Source: Arthrobacter globiformis
GTDB taxonomy: Bacteria > Actinomycetota > Actinomycetes > Actinomycetales > Micrococcaceae
Direction of reading: 5' to 3'
NCBI RefSeq assembly: GCF_003261175.1
Contig: NZ_QLNP01000013.1
Location: 44,487-108,486, forward strand
Length of the DNA stretch: 64,000 nt
Numbering within the stretch: position 1 is the stretch's first letter; every line of letters begins with the position of its first letter. The notes below the pieces were generated by a model. It searched no databases, was not told the origin of the DNA, and worked only from the letters and a program-made list of their open reading frames with translations. Position numbers and translations under genes: made by a program. Shown here piece after piece: positions 42,381 to 51,804 of the stretch.

Positions 42381-44603
42381 ATGTCCGAAGAATCCGCAAC
42401 CACCAACGAAGTGCCGACAAACACAGTGTCCCGCCGCAATATCCTGCGGCTGAGTGCGGCCGGAGGTGCCGGCGCGGCCCTCGTCGCCGCGCAGGGCTGG
42501 GCAGGCCCCCTGCTCGCACAGAAAGGACTCCTTTCGCCCGACGGCGCCTTCGCCGCTTCATCCACCGCCCTCGGGGATCTGCTGTTCTACATTGAGGCCT
42601 TCCCTACCAGCCCACTGATCCTTGAGCCGTTCAAGGATCAGCTGCCCGTTCCCAAGGCTTTGGCCCCCACGCCGGCCGTGGGCGACGGCTCCATCAAGGG
42701 TTACACCGAGTGGAACGACCCGCCCGGCCCCGGCCAGGGCCAGCAGAGTTCCTTCAAGAATGAGCGGCACCAGATCTGGCCAAACACGATCGGTTCTCCC
42801 GATCCCCTGGTGTACAAGATCGACCTGCTCCTGCGACAGCACGCGTTCACCACATCGCAGGTCCTGCCCATCGATGCGAACGGCCGGCCAACAATATCCT
42901 TCGACGAGAAGCAGAAGACGTACCCGGCCGGGACCAAGCGCACGCTGCCGCTGAGCACCATCTATGGATTTAACGGGACCTTTCCCGGCCCGATGATCAA
43001 CGCTGAATACGGCAAGCCCGCGCTGGTCCGGTTCGAGAACCACCTGGACGAGAACCCGCTGAACCTGGACCGGCAGGACTTCGGTTCGCCGGACTGGTCC
43101 TTCCTGACCCACCTGCACAACGGCCATACAGCGCCGGAGAGCGACGGCAACCCGCACTACACCATGGTGAGCGGCCCGAAGTACGAGGGCTACATGCCGC
43201 AGACCTTTTGCGACAACCTCTACCTGAACTGGCCGGCGGGCAACGACGACCGCGAAAAGCAGAGCTTCTTTTGGTTCCACGACCACCGGATGGACCACAC
43301 CGGCTCCAACGTCTACAAGGGAATGGTGGGCCTCTACCCCATCTATGACCCGAAAGGCGGCATGGACATGGGCGATGAGCGCCGGGGCCTGCGACTCCCC
43401 GGCGTCCGCAAGGACAACCCGGACGGGTCCTTTGACGTCGACTACGACATTCCGCTGGCCTTCTACGACTGCCGACTGGATGACGGCGTCACCATGCACA
43501 AGGACATCCACGACGTGCAGAAGGAGTTCCCGGCCGCCAAGAACCCGGCCAAGCACCCCGAATGGTGGGGCAAGACGTTCTACAAGCACTTCCCCAACCA
43601 CGGCTTCGTGGGCGACATCTTCACCGTGAACGGAACGGCCAACCCCGTCATGGAGGTGAAACGGCGCAAGTACCGCTTCCGCTTTCTCGACGCGTCCATA
43701 GCCCGCATCTACGAGTTCAAGCTCATGAGCTCCACCAAGGGCCCCAAGTCAGCCGCATCCCTGGGCTACAAGGGCGACGAACTTGAGGGCCAGTACCGGA
43801 TCCCGGACGCCCAGCAGTGCATGCAGTTCACGCAGATCGCGTCCGACGGCGGACTGCTGCCGTTCCCGATCAAACGCGACTCCTTTGAGCTGTGGCCGGC
43901 CAAGCGACGCGAAGTGGTGGTGGACTTCAGCCGGTACCAGGACGGTACGCCCACCACCAAGGGCGACGTCATCTACCTCACCAATGTCATGAAGATGCCC
44001 AACGGCCGGATGTGGAGCAACTCGTCCCGGTTCTCGCCGGACCCGAACTACAAGGTGCCGATGATCAAAATCGTGATCGGCGACGATGCTCCCGACGACA
44101 GCCAGATCCCCGTGAAGATGCGCGACCTGCCGCCGCTGCCCAGCAACTGGCAGACCATGCTGGACAACCGGCTGATCTTCGAAGTGGAGCGCGGCGCCGG
44201 CGGCGGCGAAACGGAATGGCTCATCAACGGCAAGCCTTTTACCCCGAACACCGTGGCGACGAGCCTGAAGAACCGCGCCGGACGTTCGCCGTTGGCCCAG
44301 CAAAAGAAGGGCAGCTACAACCTCTGGGAGATCCGCAACGGCGGCGGTGGCTGGGTCCATCCGTTCCACCTGCACATGGAGGAACACCGGACAGTCATGC
44401 GGAACAACAGGGACGTGACCCGCGGCGGCGACAAGGGCCATCCCGATGACGTGTCACGCGAGGATCTGGTGGCCCTGGATCCCGGCGAGTCGGTGATCAT
44501 CTACCGCGGGTTCAGGGACTTTGTGGGACCGTACGTGGCGCACTGCCACAACCTGGCGCATGAGGACCATGCCATGATGTTCGGCTGGGAGATTACGCCA
44601 TGA
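42381..44603 (+). CDS. Tat-exported multicopper oxidase
   Basis: 740-aa secreted multicopper oxidase, coupling one-electron oxidation of a substrate to O2 reduction to water. Tat signal SRRNILRLSAAGGAGAALVAA (~17-37). All four copper motifs are intact: THLHNGH (H244, H246), FHDHRMDH (H300, H302), HPFHLH (H660, H663, H665) and HCHNLAHEDHAMM (H721, C722, H723, H727, M732). It is longer than bacterial CueO/CotA types; the segment between motifs 2 and 3 is large. ATG 42381 has AAGGAGG 9 bp upstream. Stop overlaps the next start. Substrate (metal or phenolic) not predictable. Confidence 0.9.
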   Translation: MSEESATTNEVPTNTVSRRNILRLSAAGGAGAALVAAQGWAGPLLAQKGLLSPDGAFAASSTALGDLLFYIEAFPTSPLILEPFKDQLPVPKALAPTPAVGDGSIKGYTEWNDPPGPGQGQQSSFKNERHQIWPNTIGSPDPLVYKIDLLLRQHAFTTSQVLPIDANGRPTISFDEKQKTYPAGTKRTLPLSTIYGFNGTFPGPMINAEYGKPALVRFENHLDENPLNLDRQDFGSPDWSFLTHLHNGHTAPESDGNPHYTMVSGPKYEGYMPQTFCDNLYLNWPAGNDDREKQSFFWFHDHRMDHTGSNVYKGMVGLYPIYDPKGGMDMGDERRGLRLPGVRKDNPDGSFDVDYDIPLAFYDCRLDDGVTMHKDIHDVQKEFPAAKNPAKHPEWWGKTFYKHFPNHGFVGDIFTVNGTANPVMEVKRRKYRFRFLDASIARIYEFKLMSSTKGPKSAASLGYKGDELEGQYRIPDAQQCMQFTQIASDGGLLPFPIKRDSFELWPAKRREVVVDFSRYQDGTPTTKGDVIYLTNVMKMPNGRMWSNSSRFSPDPNYKVPMIKIVIGDDAPDDSQIPVKMRDLPPLPSNWQTMLDNRLIFEVERGAGGGETEWLINGKPFTPNTVATSLKNRAGRSPLAQQKKGSYNLWEIRNGGGGWVHPFHLHMEEHRTVMRNNRDVTRGGDKGHPDDVSREDLVALDPGESVIIYRGFRDFVGPYVAHCHNLAHEDHAMMFGWEITP

Positions 44604-45781
44604 CAGCGGCACCCGCGGGCACCGCCCACTGGAGCAGCAGCGGGACCGGCGCTTCGGCGCCGGCCCGCCCCGCGGTCCCGTGGCTTACGGTCATCCCGCT
44701 GGCGGCGATGATGGCCTACGCCGACGGGTTCTGGATCGTGTCGCTGCGGGGCGCCGTGGGCGCTATCGAGCGCACCCAGGAGCCCTTTGCGAGCTGGCTT
44801 CGGGAGTCAACCGTGCTGCTGCCGGCGTTTGTCCTGGCGGTCATCGCCGCCGTGACGCTGGCGCTGCGCTGGTTCGGGCCGGTACTGGCCGGCAAGAAAG
44901 CCTTCCTGACGACCGCCCTGCTGGTTGCCGCCGCCGGCACAGTGGCCGGGACCGTCATACTGGCCGCCAGTGAAGCGTGGGACTACGCCCTGCAGCACGA
45001 CCTCATGGGCTCCCTCCACCACGCGTCCTCCGTCCAGTCCGTGGAACAGCTGGACCAGGCATCCTTGGGGCTGCAGCTGGCCGCCTTTGGCTATGGCGTC
45101 GGCCTGCTCCTGCTCACCAACCTCGTGGTGACCGGGTGGACGGTGGCGATCCGGGGCGGGCGGCTGGACGTCAGCCGGCGGCAGAAGGGGCGGCGGAAGG
45201 ATGTTCTGCGCCCCGGTTGGACAAGCGGCTGGGTCCGCGGCCGGACGGGCGCCACGGACCTCAGGCAGACGATCGCAGCGGTTGCCCTGTTCGGTTGCGC
45301 CGCCATCCATCTGGCGGTCATACCGGACCACGTCAATCACTGGGTGGTGGCCAGCGTCTTCTTCCTTGCCCTGGCGCTGGCGGAGGTGGCCGGCGGCGTC
45401 CTGCTGCTGGGCCGGCCGGGCCTGAACGTCCTCGTTGCCGTCGGGGTTACCTCCGTGGTGCCGCTGGTTTTGTGGGTGTGGTCGCGCACGTCGGGGCTCC
45501 CCTTCGGCCCCAACTCCAATGTGGCCGAGCCTGCCGGCCTCGCGGATGTGGCCGCCTGCCTCCTCGAGCTGGGCACTCTGGTGACCGCCGTCGTCCTGCT
45601 CCGCGCCAGGCGCGGGGGAACCGGCGGGACGGAGAGGCATACGGCGGCGTCGGCCCACCTCCGTGCACTGGCTGTGGTGGGGGTGATGGCCCTTGGATCT
45701 TTGGGCGTGGCCGGAGCAGTTCCCGGCTGGCTGGGCGACCTGGATACCTCAGGGAACAGCAACCACAGCGCCACGCATTAG
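44600..45781 (+). CDS. Multi-span membrane protein coupled to the multicopper oxidase
   Basis: 393 aa, about nine hydrophobic spans (e.g. AVPWLTVIPLAAMMAYADGFWI, FLTTALLVAAAGTVAGTVIL, LLLLTNLVVTGWTV, FLALALAEVAGGVLLL, and the last near 345-370). A basic cytoplasmic loop (~190-215, RRQKGRRKDVLR) and the conserved-looking segment AAIHLAVIPDHVNHW, which has two histidines near a membrane edge. ATG 44600 overlaps the oxidase stop (ATGA). I do not recognise a named family; the tight coupling suggests it serves electron transfer or metal supply to the oxidase. Confidence 0.8.
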   Translation: MTAAPAGTAHWSSSGTGASAPARPAVPWLTVIPLAAMMAYADGFWIVSLRGAVGAIERTQEPFASWLRESTVLLPAFVLAVIAAVTLALRWFGPVLAGKKAFLTTALLVAAAGTVAGTVILAASEAWDYALQHDLMGSLHHASSVQSVEQLDQASLGLQLAAFGYGVGLLLLTNLVVTGWTVAIRGGRLDVSRRQKGRRKDVLRPGWTSGWVRGRTGATDLRQTIAAVALFGCAAIHLAVIPDHVNHWVVASVFFLALALAEVAGGVLLLGRPGLNVLVAVGVTSVVPLVLWVWSRTSGLPFGPNSNVAEPAGLADVAACLLELGTLVTAVVLLRARRGGTGGTERHTAASAHLRALAVVGVMALGSLGVAGAVPGWLGDLDTSGNSNHSATH

Positions 45782-45818
45782 GGGCCCGCCGCCGTCGTCG
45801 TGGTGCCAGTCAACGGTG

Positions 45819-45845
45819 GTGACAAGCAATTTACTTACCTGAAAC
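45819..45845 (+). promoter_or_regulatory. GlnR-like half-box upstream of amt
   Basis: GTGAC - 6 bp - TTTAC - 6 bp - GAAAC gives regular 11-bp spacing, as in actinobacterial GlnR boxes (GTnAC-n6-GaAAC), with two mismatched positions. Lies 95 bp before the amt start. Confidence 0.3.
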
Positions 45846-45939
45846 CCACCACGGATGGCGGAGTTCTATGTTGTGGGGACAACGGCATTCGTCCGGTCTC
45901 AGCAATATGCCACACACCGATTTCCTGAGTGGAGTACCC

Positions 45940-47229
45940 ATGAACGCTGGAGATGTTGCCTGGATCCTCGCAAGTTCTGCACTGGTGTGCATGATGATTC
46001 CCGCCCTGGCCCTCTTCTACGGAGGCATGGTGGGGTCGCGCCGGATCCTGAACATGATGATGATGTGCTTCGGCGGGGCCAGCCTGGTGGCCGTGCTGTG
46101 GGCGCTGTTCGGATACTCGATGGCCTTTGGCAATTCCGTGAACGGCCTGGGCCTGATCGGGGACGTCACGCAGTACGCAGGCCTCGAGCCGGTGCTGACG
46201 GACAACCCTGACGCCGCCCTGCCGGCAGCGCTTTTCACGGCCTTCCAGTTGTTTTTCGCCTGCGTCACCACCGCGCTGGTTGCCGGCGCGGCCGCAGGGC
46301 GGATGAAGTTTGGTGCCTGGATGGTGTTCGCCGGTGTGTGGGCCACGCTGGTCTACTTCCCCATCGCGCACTGGGTCTTCGCATTCAACTCCGCGGACGG
46401 CTCGGTGACGGGCGGCTGGATCGCCAACGGCATCAAGGCCATCGACTTCGCCGGCGGAACGGCCGTGCACATGAACGCCGGTGCCGCCGCCCTCGCCCTG
46501 GCACTGGTCCTGGGCCGCAGCTCCGGCTGGCCCAAGATGGAGCATTCGAAGCCCCACAGCCGCCCCCTGGTGCTGGTGGGCGCGGGCCTGCTCTGGGTGG
46601 GCTGGTTCGGGTTCAATGCCGGATCCGCGCTGACCGCCGGGCACTCGGCGTCGGTCGTCTTCCTCAACACGGCCGTGGCAGCGGCGGCGGGCCTGCTCGC
46701 CTGGGCGCTGGTGGAGCGCATGCGGCACGGCGCCACCACCAGCATGGGTGCCGCCTCGGGCCTGGTTTCCGCCCTCGTGGCCATCACCCCCGCCTGCGGT
46801 GCTGTCAGCCCGCTCGGCGCGGTGGCCATCGGCGCGATCGCCGGCGCCGTCTGCTCGCTGGCGATCGAATGGAAGTTCCGCCTCGGCTTCGATGACTCAC
46901 TGGACGTGGTGGGCGTGCACCTTGTGGGCGGCATCATCGGCACGCTGCTGATTGGCATCTTCGCCACTGACAGCGCGCCCAATGGAGTCAGCGGACTGCT
47001 GTACGGCGGCGGGCTGCAGCAGCTGGGCATCCAGACGCTCGCCACCGTTGCCGTGCTGGCCTACTCGTTCGGCCTGACCTGGGTGATCGCCAAGGTGGTG
47101 GACGTGGCCATGGGCCTGCGCATCCACGAACAAGACGAACTCCGCGGCATCGACCTCGCCGCGCACTCCGAGTTCGCCTACCTGACAGACGAAGACCCCG
47201 TGAACCTGGGCTCCTCGCCCAGGACCTGA
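45940..47229 (+). CDS. amt: Ammonium transporter
   Basis: 429-aa Amt/MEP channel protein with eleven expected spans. Family features: MMIPALALFYGGMVGSRRILNMMMM, AVLWALFGYSMAFGN, and the pore histidines in DFAGGTAVHMNAGAAALALAL and GVHLVGGIIGTLLIG. ATG 45940 (MNAGDVAWILASSALV) has TGGAG 10 bp upstream; an upstream frame to 45868 lacks hydrophobic character. No glnK follows. The final 52 bp overlap the converging flavoprotein gene, so the C-terminal tail is encoded on both strands. Confidence 0.94.
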   Translation: MNAGDVAWILASSALVCMMIPALALFYGGMVGSRRILNMMMMCFGGASLVAVLWALFGYSMAFGNSVNGLGLIGDVTQYAGLEPVLTDNPDAALPAALFTAFQLFFACVTTALVAGAAAGRMKFGAWMVFAGVWATLVYFPIAHWVFAFNSADGSVTGGWIANGIKAIDFAGGTAVHMNAGAAALALALVLGRSSGWPKMEHSKPHSRPLVLVGAGLLWVGWFGFNAGSALTAGHSASVVFLNTAVAAAAGLLAWALVERMRHGATTSMGAASGLVSALVAITPACGAVSPLGAVAIGAIAGAVCSLAIEWKFRLGFDDSLDVVGVHLVGGIIGTLLIGIFATDSAPNGVSGLLYGGGLQQLGIQTLATVAVLAYSFGLTWVIAKVVDVAMGLRIHEQDELRGIDLAAHSEFAYLTDEDPVNLGSSPRT

Positions 47230-49664
47230 GCCGGGTCGCCTCCAGGGAGAAAAGGTCCGCACAGGTCCTTCGTGAACGCCAGCGGCCCAATGGTCTCGGG
47301 GTCGGCGGCGAGGTCGAACTGCGCCGTGTACCCGGTGTTCAGGTACAGGTGCCTGGCCTCCGGCTGGCGCGGGCCCGTGGTGAGGTAGACGCTGCGGTAC
47401 CCGCGCCCGGCCGCCAGCCGCTCCAGTTCCGTCAGGACCCGCCGGGCCAGGCCGCGACGGCGGTGGGCCGAGTGTGTCCAGATCCGCTTGAACTCGGCGG
47501 TTTCCGCGTCGTAGCGGCGGAAGGCTCCGCCGGCCACGGACTGGCCGTTCTCCTGGAGGATCAGCAGCGCGCCGCCCGGCGCCTCGAATTCCTCGGCCGG
47601 GTATCTGTTCAGTTCCTCCGCGGCGGCGCCCCGGCCGAACAGGTCGCCGTAGCGGGAGTCGTACTCCGCGGCGAGCTCGTCCAGAAGGGGCCGGACCCGG
47701 GGATCGTGCATGGGCAGTTCGAGGACGGTGAGCGGAGAGCGTGACACTGCAGTGAGGATCCTTCGCGCCAGGGCGTCGTTCTCCCGGAACGGCGCCGCGT
47801 TGGTACCGGGCCGGGCAAACGCGCCCGCACCCCAGCCGGAGGTCCCGGGGCCGATTCCGAACAGACGGCTCCGGGTATCGCCGTCGCGGCCCACGATCTC
47901 GTGGCCAGGGGTGACCAGGAGCCGGCCAGTGGAATGCGCGCCGTCGGCGGTGAGCAGGTGCTGCTCAGCACCCAGGCCCTGGCCGTGCAGCGAACGGAGC
48001 AGCGGGTTGGCGGAGCGGGCCACGGCGGGACCGGGAAGCCTGGCCTCGATGAAGGCCTTCGCCCGGACGCTCACCGGTGACTGCGCGGACGTCGCCACGA
48101 ACTCGCCGGAGGCGTCGTCCGCGGCGACGGCAAGGCCCGGTCCCAGGAACTGCAGCAGTCCGGCACGGTGGACGGCCAGCATTTCGCGCAGCCGCTGCGG
48201 CGGCGGGCCGGAATCCACAAAGCTGAAGAACCCGTGCCACCAGCCGTGCACGTCCTCCTGCGAGCGCGCGCTCAGCCGCTCGGGCGGGACGATCCTGCCC
48301 AACTCCATGTACACCTTCAGCAGGGCCATGAACAGCGCCAGCGTTTCCGGGTGGTCGGGTCCCGTCCTAAGTTCGAGGTCATGCTCGATGTGGGCGGCCA
48401 CCGCCGCCTGGACATCATCGTGGCCGGCAAAGAGCCGCCCGCCGAACGGCTTGTCCAGCCGTTCGAGGTCCAGGTGCAGGTCTGCGTCCGGCACGGCCGC
48501 GGCGACGAGTTCGTGGCGCGCGCTGCTGTACCAGTCCAGCGCGGCAAACCGCTCCGCAAACCCGTCCCAGCCCAGCGCCACCCGCTCCGGGCTGCCCGTG
48601 AACAGCTCGCGGTAGTAGCCGTAGCCGGCGTCCTTCGCTATCAGGGGCCAGAGGTGGGTGCGGAAGTCCAGTTCGGCGTGCGCCGCCAGGAGCGCGCCCA
48701 CGGCATCGGCGGTGAAGAACCTCGGCGCCGCCGCCGGTTCACCGCGCAGGGCCACGGAGATCTTGGAGTGGAACGGCACACCGCGCCGCGACCCGGCCCA
48801 CAGCCTTGGCTCGGCTCCGGACGGAAGGTAGCGCAGCCCGCCGTCGGGCGTCTCCTCGAAACGGCCGCCGCGGCCCTCGGTGAGCAGCACCAGCAGATCC
48901 ACGAAGGCCAGGCCCATGCCGGAGACAATGATGTCCTGGCCGGGGGCGATCGCGGAATAGTCGACGTCGGTGGTGTAGCTGGGTGCCGCATGGAACCCGC
49001 CGTTCCTGGCAGCGAATGCGGACCAGCCGGCGGAGCGGGCATCCGGCTCGGCGTCGGTGTGCCCCACCGCGGTAACCACGGCGTCGGCGTGCAGCGTGCC
49101 GCCGCCGGCCAGCCGCACGCTGTACCCGCCGTCGTCGGGCTGCTGTTCGCCGCGCTCACCCTTCCGCGGTTCGCCCAGCGGTTCGATGCCGACGGCGGTG
49201 TCGCGGTGGACGGTGACCCGGACGTCGCTGCCGAGGGCGCGGACGGCGCGGCGGAAGAACCACTCAAGGTACTTGCTCTGCAGCTGGCGGGTGGCAAAGG
49301 AACCGTCCTTCAGGGAGCGCAGCTGTTCCTGCAGGTGCGGCGGCAGGGCCGGTGCGTCGGTGATGGAACCGTCCAGGATCCCGGCTGCCCAGGCAGCGAG
49401 CCCCGGCCCGTCGATGGCCGGCCCGTCGCAGACCACCGAGGAGTCGGTGAACATGGTGACGTCCGCCGCCGCGGAATTCATCATGAGGCCGGGCTCCTGG
49501 TCATAGCGCCAGATCCTGCCGGAACCGGGTTCATGCGGCTCCACGACGTGGATCTGCAGTGGCCCGACGGCCAGCCCGGGCCGGTTGGCGGCCAGCCGCT
49601 CGAGGATGCCGGCCGTGCGCGGGCCACCGCCAATGAAAACCACGGATGGGTGCTGCGCTGGCAT
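47178..49664 (-). CDS. FAD/NAD(P)-binding protein fused to a GNAT acetyltransferase
   Basis: 828-aa two-part protein. Residues 1-~640: FAD/NAD(P)-binding family (NAD_binding_9 type) with SVVFIGGGPRTAGILERLAA (Rossmann GxGxxG-like), HVVEPHEPGSGRIWRYDQEPGLMMNSAAADVTMF and DIIVSGMGLAFVDLLVLLTEGRGG. Residues ~665-815: GNAT domain with IWTHSAHRRRGLARRVLTELERLAAGRGYRSVYLTTGPRQPEARHLYLNTGYTA (acetyl-CoA loop R-R-x-G-L-A). ATG 49664 has AGGAG 8 bp upstream. Divergent from the amino-acid importer/flavoprotein operon. Such a fusion suggests an acetyl-transfer step linked to a redox step on one substrate. Confidence 0.83.
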   Translation of the reverse strand: MPAQHPSVVFIGGGPRTAGILERLAANRPGLAVGPLQIHVVEPHEPGSGRIWRYDQEPGLMMNSAAADVTMFTDSSVVCDGPAIDGPGLAAWAAGILDGSITDAPALPPHLQEQLRSLKDGSFATRQLQSKYLEWFFRRAVRALGSDVRVTVHRDTAVGIEPLGEPRKGERGEQQPDDGGYSVRLAGGGTLHADAVVTAVGHTDAEPDARSAGWSAFAARNGGFHAAPSYTTDVDYSAIAPGQDIIVSGMGLAFVDLLVLLTEGRGGRFEETPDGGLRYLPSGAEPRLWAGSRRGVPFHSKISVALRGEPAAAPRFFTADAVGALLAAHAELDFRTHLWPLIAKDAGYGYYRELFTGSPERVALGWDGFAERFAALDWYSSARHELVAAAVPDADLHLDLERLDKPFGGRLFAGHDDVQAAVAAHIEHDLELRTGPDHPETLALFMALLKVYMELGRIVPPERLSARSQEDVHGWWHGFFSFVDSGPPPQRLREMLAVHRAGLLQFLGPGLAVAADDASGEFVATSAQSPVSVRAKAFIEARLPGPAVARSANPLLRSLHGQGLGAEQHLLTADGAHSTGRLLVTPGHEIVGRDGDTRSRLFGIGPGTSGWGAGAFARPGTNAAPFRENDALARRILTAVSRSPLTVLELPMHDPRVRPLLDELAAEYDSRYGDLFGRGAAAEELNRYPAEEFEAPGGALLILQENGQSVAGGAFRRYDAETAEFKRIWTHSAHRRRGLARRVLTELERLAAGRGYRSVYLTTGPRQPEARHLYLNTGYTAQFDLAADPETIGPLAFTKDLCGPFLPGGDPAQVLGEEPRFTGSSSVR

Positions 49665-49924
49665 CGGAAACTCCTGGTGAGAAAGGGCCACGTGAAAACG
49701 GATTGGGCCCTCAATCTAGGGTCTGGACAAACCGCCGGTCGAGGGCCCTGTCACGGCCGTTCACCCCGCGTAACGCCGCGTAAATTCACGCAAGAATTCG
49801 ACTCATGACGCCCCGCTAAGCCACGTGAACGATTGCAACGGACCGCTTTGCCGGACCTGCCGGGCGCGCCTAGATTTGCAGCCAACTACCCCCGAAGCAC
49901 CAGCCGGAAGAAGCGAGATGGCGC
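49665..49924. other. Divergent intergenic region with direct repeat
   Basis: 260 bp without a gene between divergent units. It contains CCGCGTAA twice, at 49766-49773 and 49776-49783, a 10-bp-spaced direct repeat (one helical turn) in an AT-richer patch. Could bind a LysR- or Crp-type regulator for both units; no regulator is encoded nearby. Confidence 0.4.
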
Positions 49925-50980
49925 ATGAGTTCAGCAGCAACCAGGACGGCCCAGTCCGCCACTGAGACACCGTCTCCCACTGAGGCGCAGGCCCCGGAGA
50001 CCCAGGCCCCGGCTGTGCCCGCCGGCCCCGCGGACCTTCGTGCCGCCGTCGACTACGCCGACTACCGCCTGGTTCCTGCACGCCGTCCGTGGCGCTGGGT
50101 GGGCACGGTGCTGGTGGCGCTCGGAGTAGCGGCGGTGGCGTGGTCCCTGGCCACGAACCCGCGCTGGGAGTGGGGCGTGGTGGCCCAGTGGTTCACCGCC
50201 AAGTCCGTGGTGAACGGCCTGGTGGAAACCCTCAAGCTCACGGCCATCTCCGGAGTGCTCGGCTTCGTCCTGGGCTTCATCCTCGCCCTCATGCGGCTTT
50301 CCGCTTCACCGCTGCTGGTCTCCGTGTCCTGGACGTTCTCGTGGATCTTCCGCTCCACGCCACTGCTGGTCCAGATGCTCCTCTGGTACAACCTGGGCTA
50401 CCTCTACGAGAAGATCAGCCTGGGCATTCCGTTCACGGACATCCGCTTCTTCGAGGCGCAGACCACCACCCTGATCAGCCAGTTCGCTGCCGCCGTGCTC
50501 GGCCTGACACTGAACCAGGCCGCCTACTCGGCCGAGATCATCCGCGGCGGCATCCTGTCCGTGGACCAGGGCCAGCTCGAGGCAGCAGCCGCGTTGGGTA
50601 TTCCCGCCTGGCGCAGGTCCACCCGGATAGTGCTGCCCCAGGCCATGCGTGCCATCCTGCCCACGGCCTTCAACGAGATCATCGGCCTGGTGAAGGGCAC
50701 CTCCATCGTATACGTCCTGGCCTACTCGGAGCTCTTCTACACGGTCCAGGTGATTTACAACCGCACGCAGCAGGTCCTGCCGCTGCTGCTCGTGGCCACG
50801 CTCTGGTACGTGGTGATCACCTCCGTGCTCAGCGTGTTCCAGTACTACATCGAACGCCACTACTCCAAGGGAGCGCTGCGCACCCTGCCCCTCACACCGC
50901 TGCAGAAGGCCCGGAAGTTCTTCGCCACCCACGCCCCGGCCAGCACCACCGGACCCGCCAGCACCACCGGAAGGAAATGA
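49925..50980 (+). CDS. Polar amino-acid ABC transporter permease
   Basis: 351-aa HisMQ/GlnP-type permease. Long N-terminal cytoplasmic/linker part (~1-60), then spans from WVGTVLVALGVAAVAW. Family block: NGLVETLKLTAISGVLGFVLGFILALMRLS and EAAAALGIPAWRRSTRIVLPQAMRAILPTAFNEIIGLVKGTSIVYVLAYSELFY (EAA loop). A single permease gene suggests a homodimer. First gene of the operon; the ATPase begins 5 bp after its stop. Confidence 0.9.
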   Translation: MSSAATRTAQSATETPSPTEAQAPETQAPAVPAGPADLRAAVDYADYRLVPARRPWRWVGTVLVALGVAAVAWSLATNPRWEWGVVAQWFTAKSVVNGLVETLKLTAISGVLGFVLGFILALMRLSASPLLVSVSWTFSWIFRSTPLLVQMLLWYNLGYLYEKISLGIPFTDIRFFEAQTTTLISQFAAAVLGLTLNQAAYSAEIIRGGILSVDQGQLEAAAALGIPAWRRSTRIVLPQAMRAILPTAFNEIIGLVKGTSIVYVLAYSELFYTVQVIYNRTQQVLPLLLVATLWYVVITSVLSVFQYYIERHYSKGALRTLPLTPLQKARKFFATHAPASTTGPASTTGRK

Positions 50981-50985
50981 TTCCG

Positions 50986-51795
50986 ATGAGCACAACTCTT
51001 GAAGCCCCCGCCTCCACCCGCGGACTGGTGGAAATCACCAAGGTCCGGAAGTCCTTTGGCGCCACCGAGGTCCTGAAGGGCATCTCCCTGACGGTGGAGC
51101 CCGGCGGCGTGGCCGTCATCGTCGGCCCGTCCGGATCCGGAAAGTCCACACTGCTGCGGACCATCAACCATCTGGAAAAGGTGGATGCCGGGTTCATCGC
51201 CATCGACGGCCAGCTGGTGGGCTACCGGGTCAAGGGCAACAAGCTGCATGAGCTGCCGGAGCGCGACATCCTGAAGCAGCGCACCGAAATCGGCATGGTG
51301 TTCCAGAACTTCAACCTGTTCCCACACTTGACCGCGCTGGAGAACGTGACCGAGGCACCCGTCGTCGCGCAGGGACGGTCCCAGGCGGAGGCCCGCGAAC
51401 GGGCCCTGGAACTCCTGGACCGGGTGGGCCTGCTGGACCGCGCCGGTGCCTACCCCCGCCAGCTCTCCGGCGGCCAGCAGCAACGCGTCGCCATCGCCCG
51501 AGCGCTGGCCCTTGACCCCAAGATACTGCTCTTCGACGAGCCCACCTCCGCCCTCGACCCCGAACTGGTCAACGAAGTGCTGGACGTGATCCGCGAGCTG
51601 GCCAAGTCCGGCACCACCCTGATCATCGTCACCCATGAGATGGGTTTTGCCCGCGACGTGGCGGACACCGTGGTGTTCATGGACCAGGGCCAGATCGTCG
51701 AACAGGGCAAACCGCAGGACATTTTCACGAACCCGCGCGAAGTTCGCACCCGGAGTTTCTTCTCCAAGGTGATCGAACCGGCGTTCAACATCTAA
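50986..51795 (+). CDS. Polar amino-acid ABC transporter ATP-binding protein
   Basis: 269-aa GlnQ/HisP-type ATPase. Walker [10 protein letters not shown], signature [15 protein letters not shown], Walker [18 protein letters not shown]-loop [10 protein letters not shown] 50986 chosen (AAGGA 10 bp upstream); ATG 50977 is too close to the ribosome site. The segment [32 protein letters not shown] is the usual structurally diverse region. Stop is 9 bp before the binding-protein start. Confidence 0.93.
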   Translation: MSTTLEAPASTRGLVEITKVRKSFGATEVLKGISLTVEPGGVAVIVGPSGSGKSTLLRTINHLEKVDAGFIAIDGQLVGYRVKGNKLHELPERDILKQRTEIGMVFQNFNLFPHLTALENVTEAPVVAQGRSQAEARERALELLDRVGLLDRAGAYPRQLSGGQQQRVAIARALALDPKILLFDEPTSALDPELVNEVLDVIRELAKSGTTLIIVTHEMGFARDVADTVVFMDQGQIVEQGKPQDIFTNPREVRTRSFFSKVIEPAFNI

Positions 51796-51804
51796 GGATC
51801 CCCC

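Noticed and set aside
48168-49808. 546-codon plus-strand frame opposite the FAD-GNAT fusion
   Set aside because: Same antisense effect; no motifs and the opposite frame is coding.
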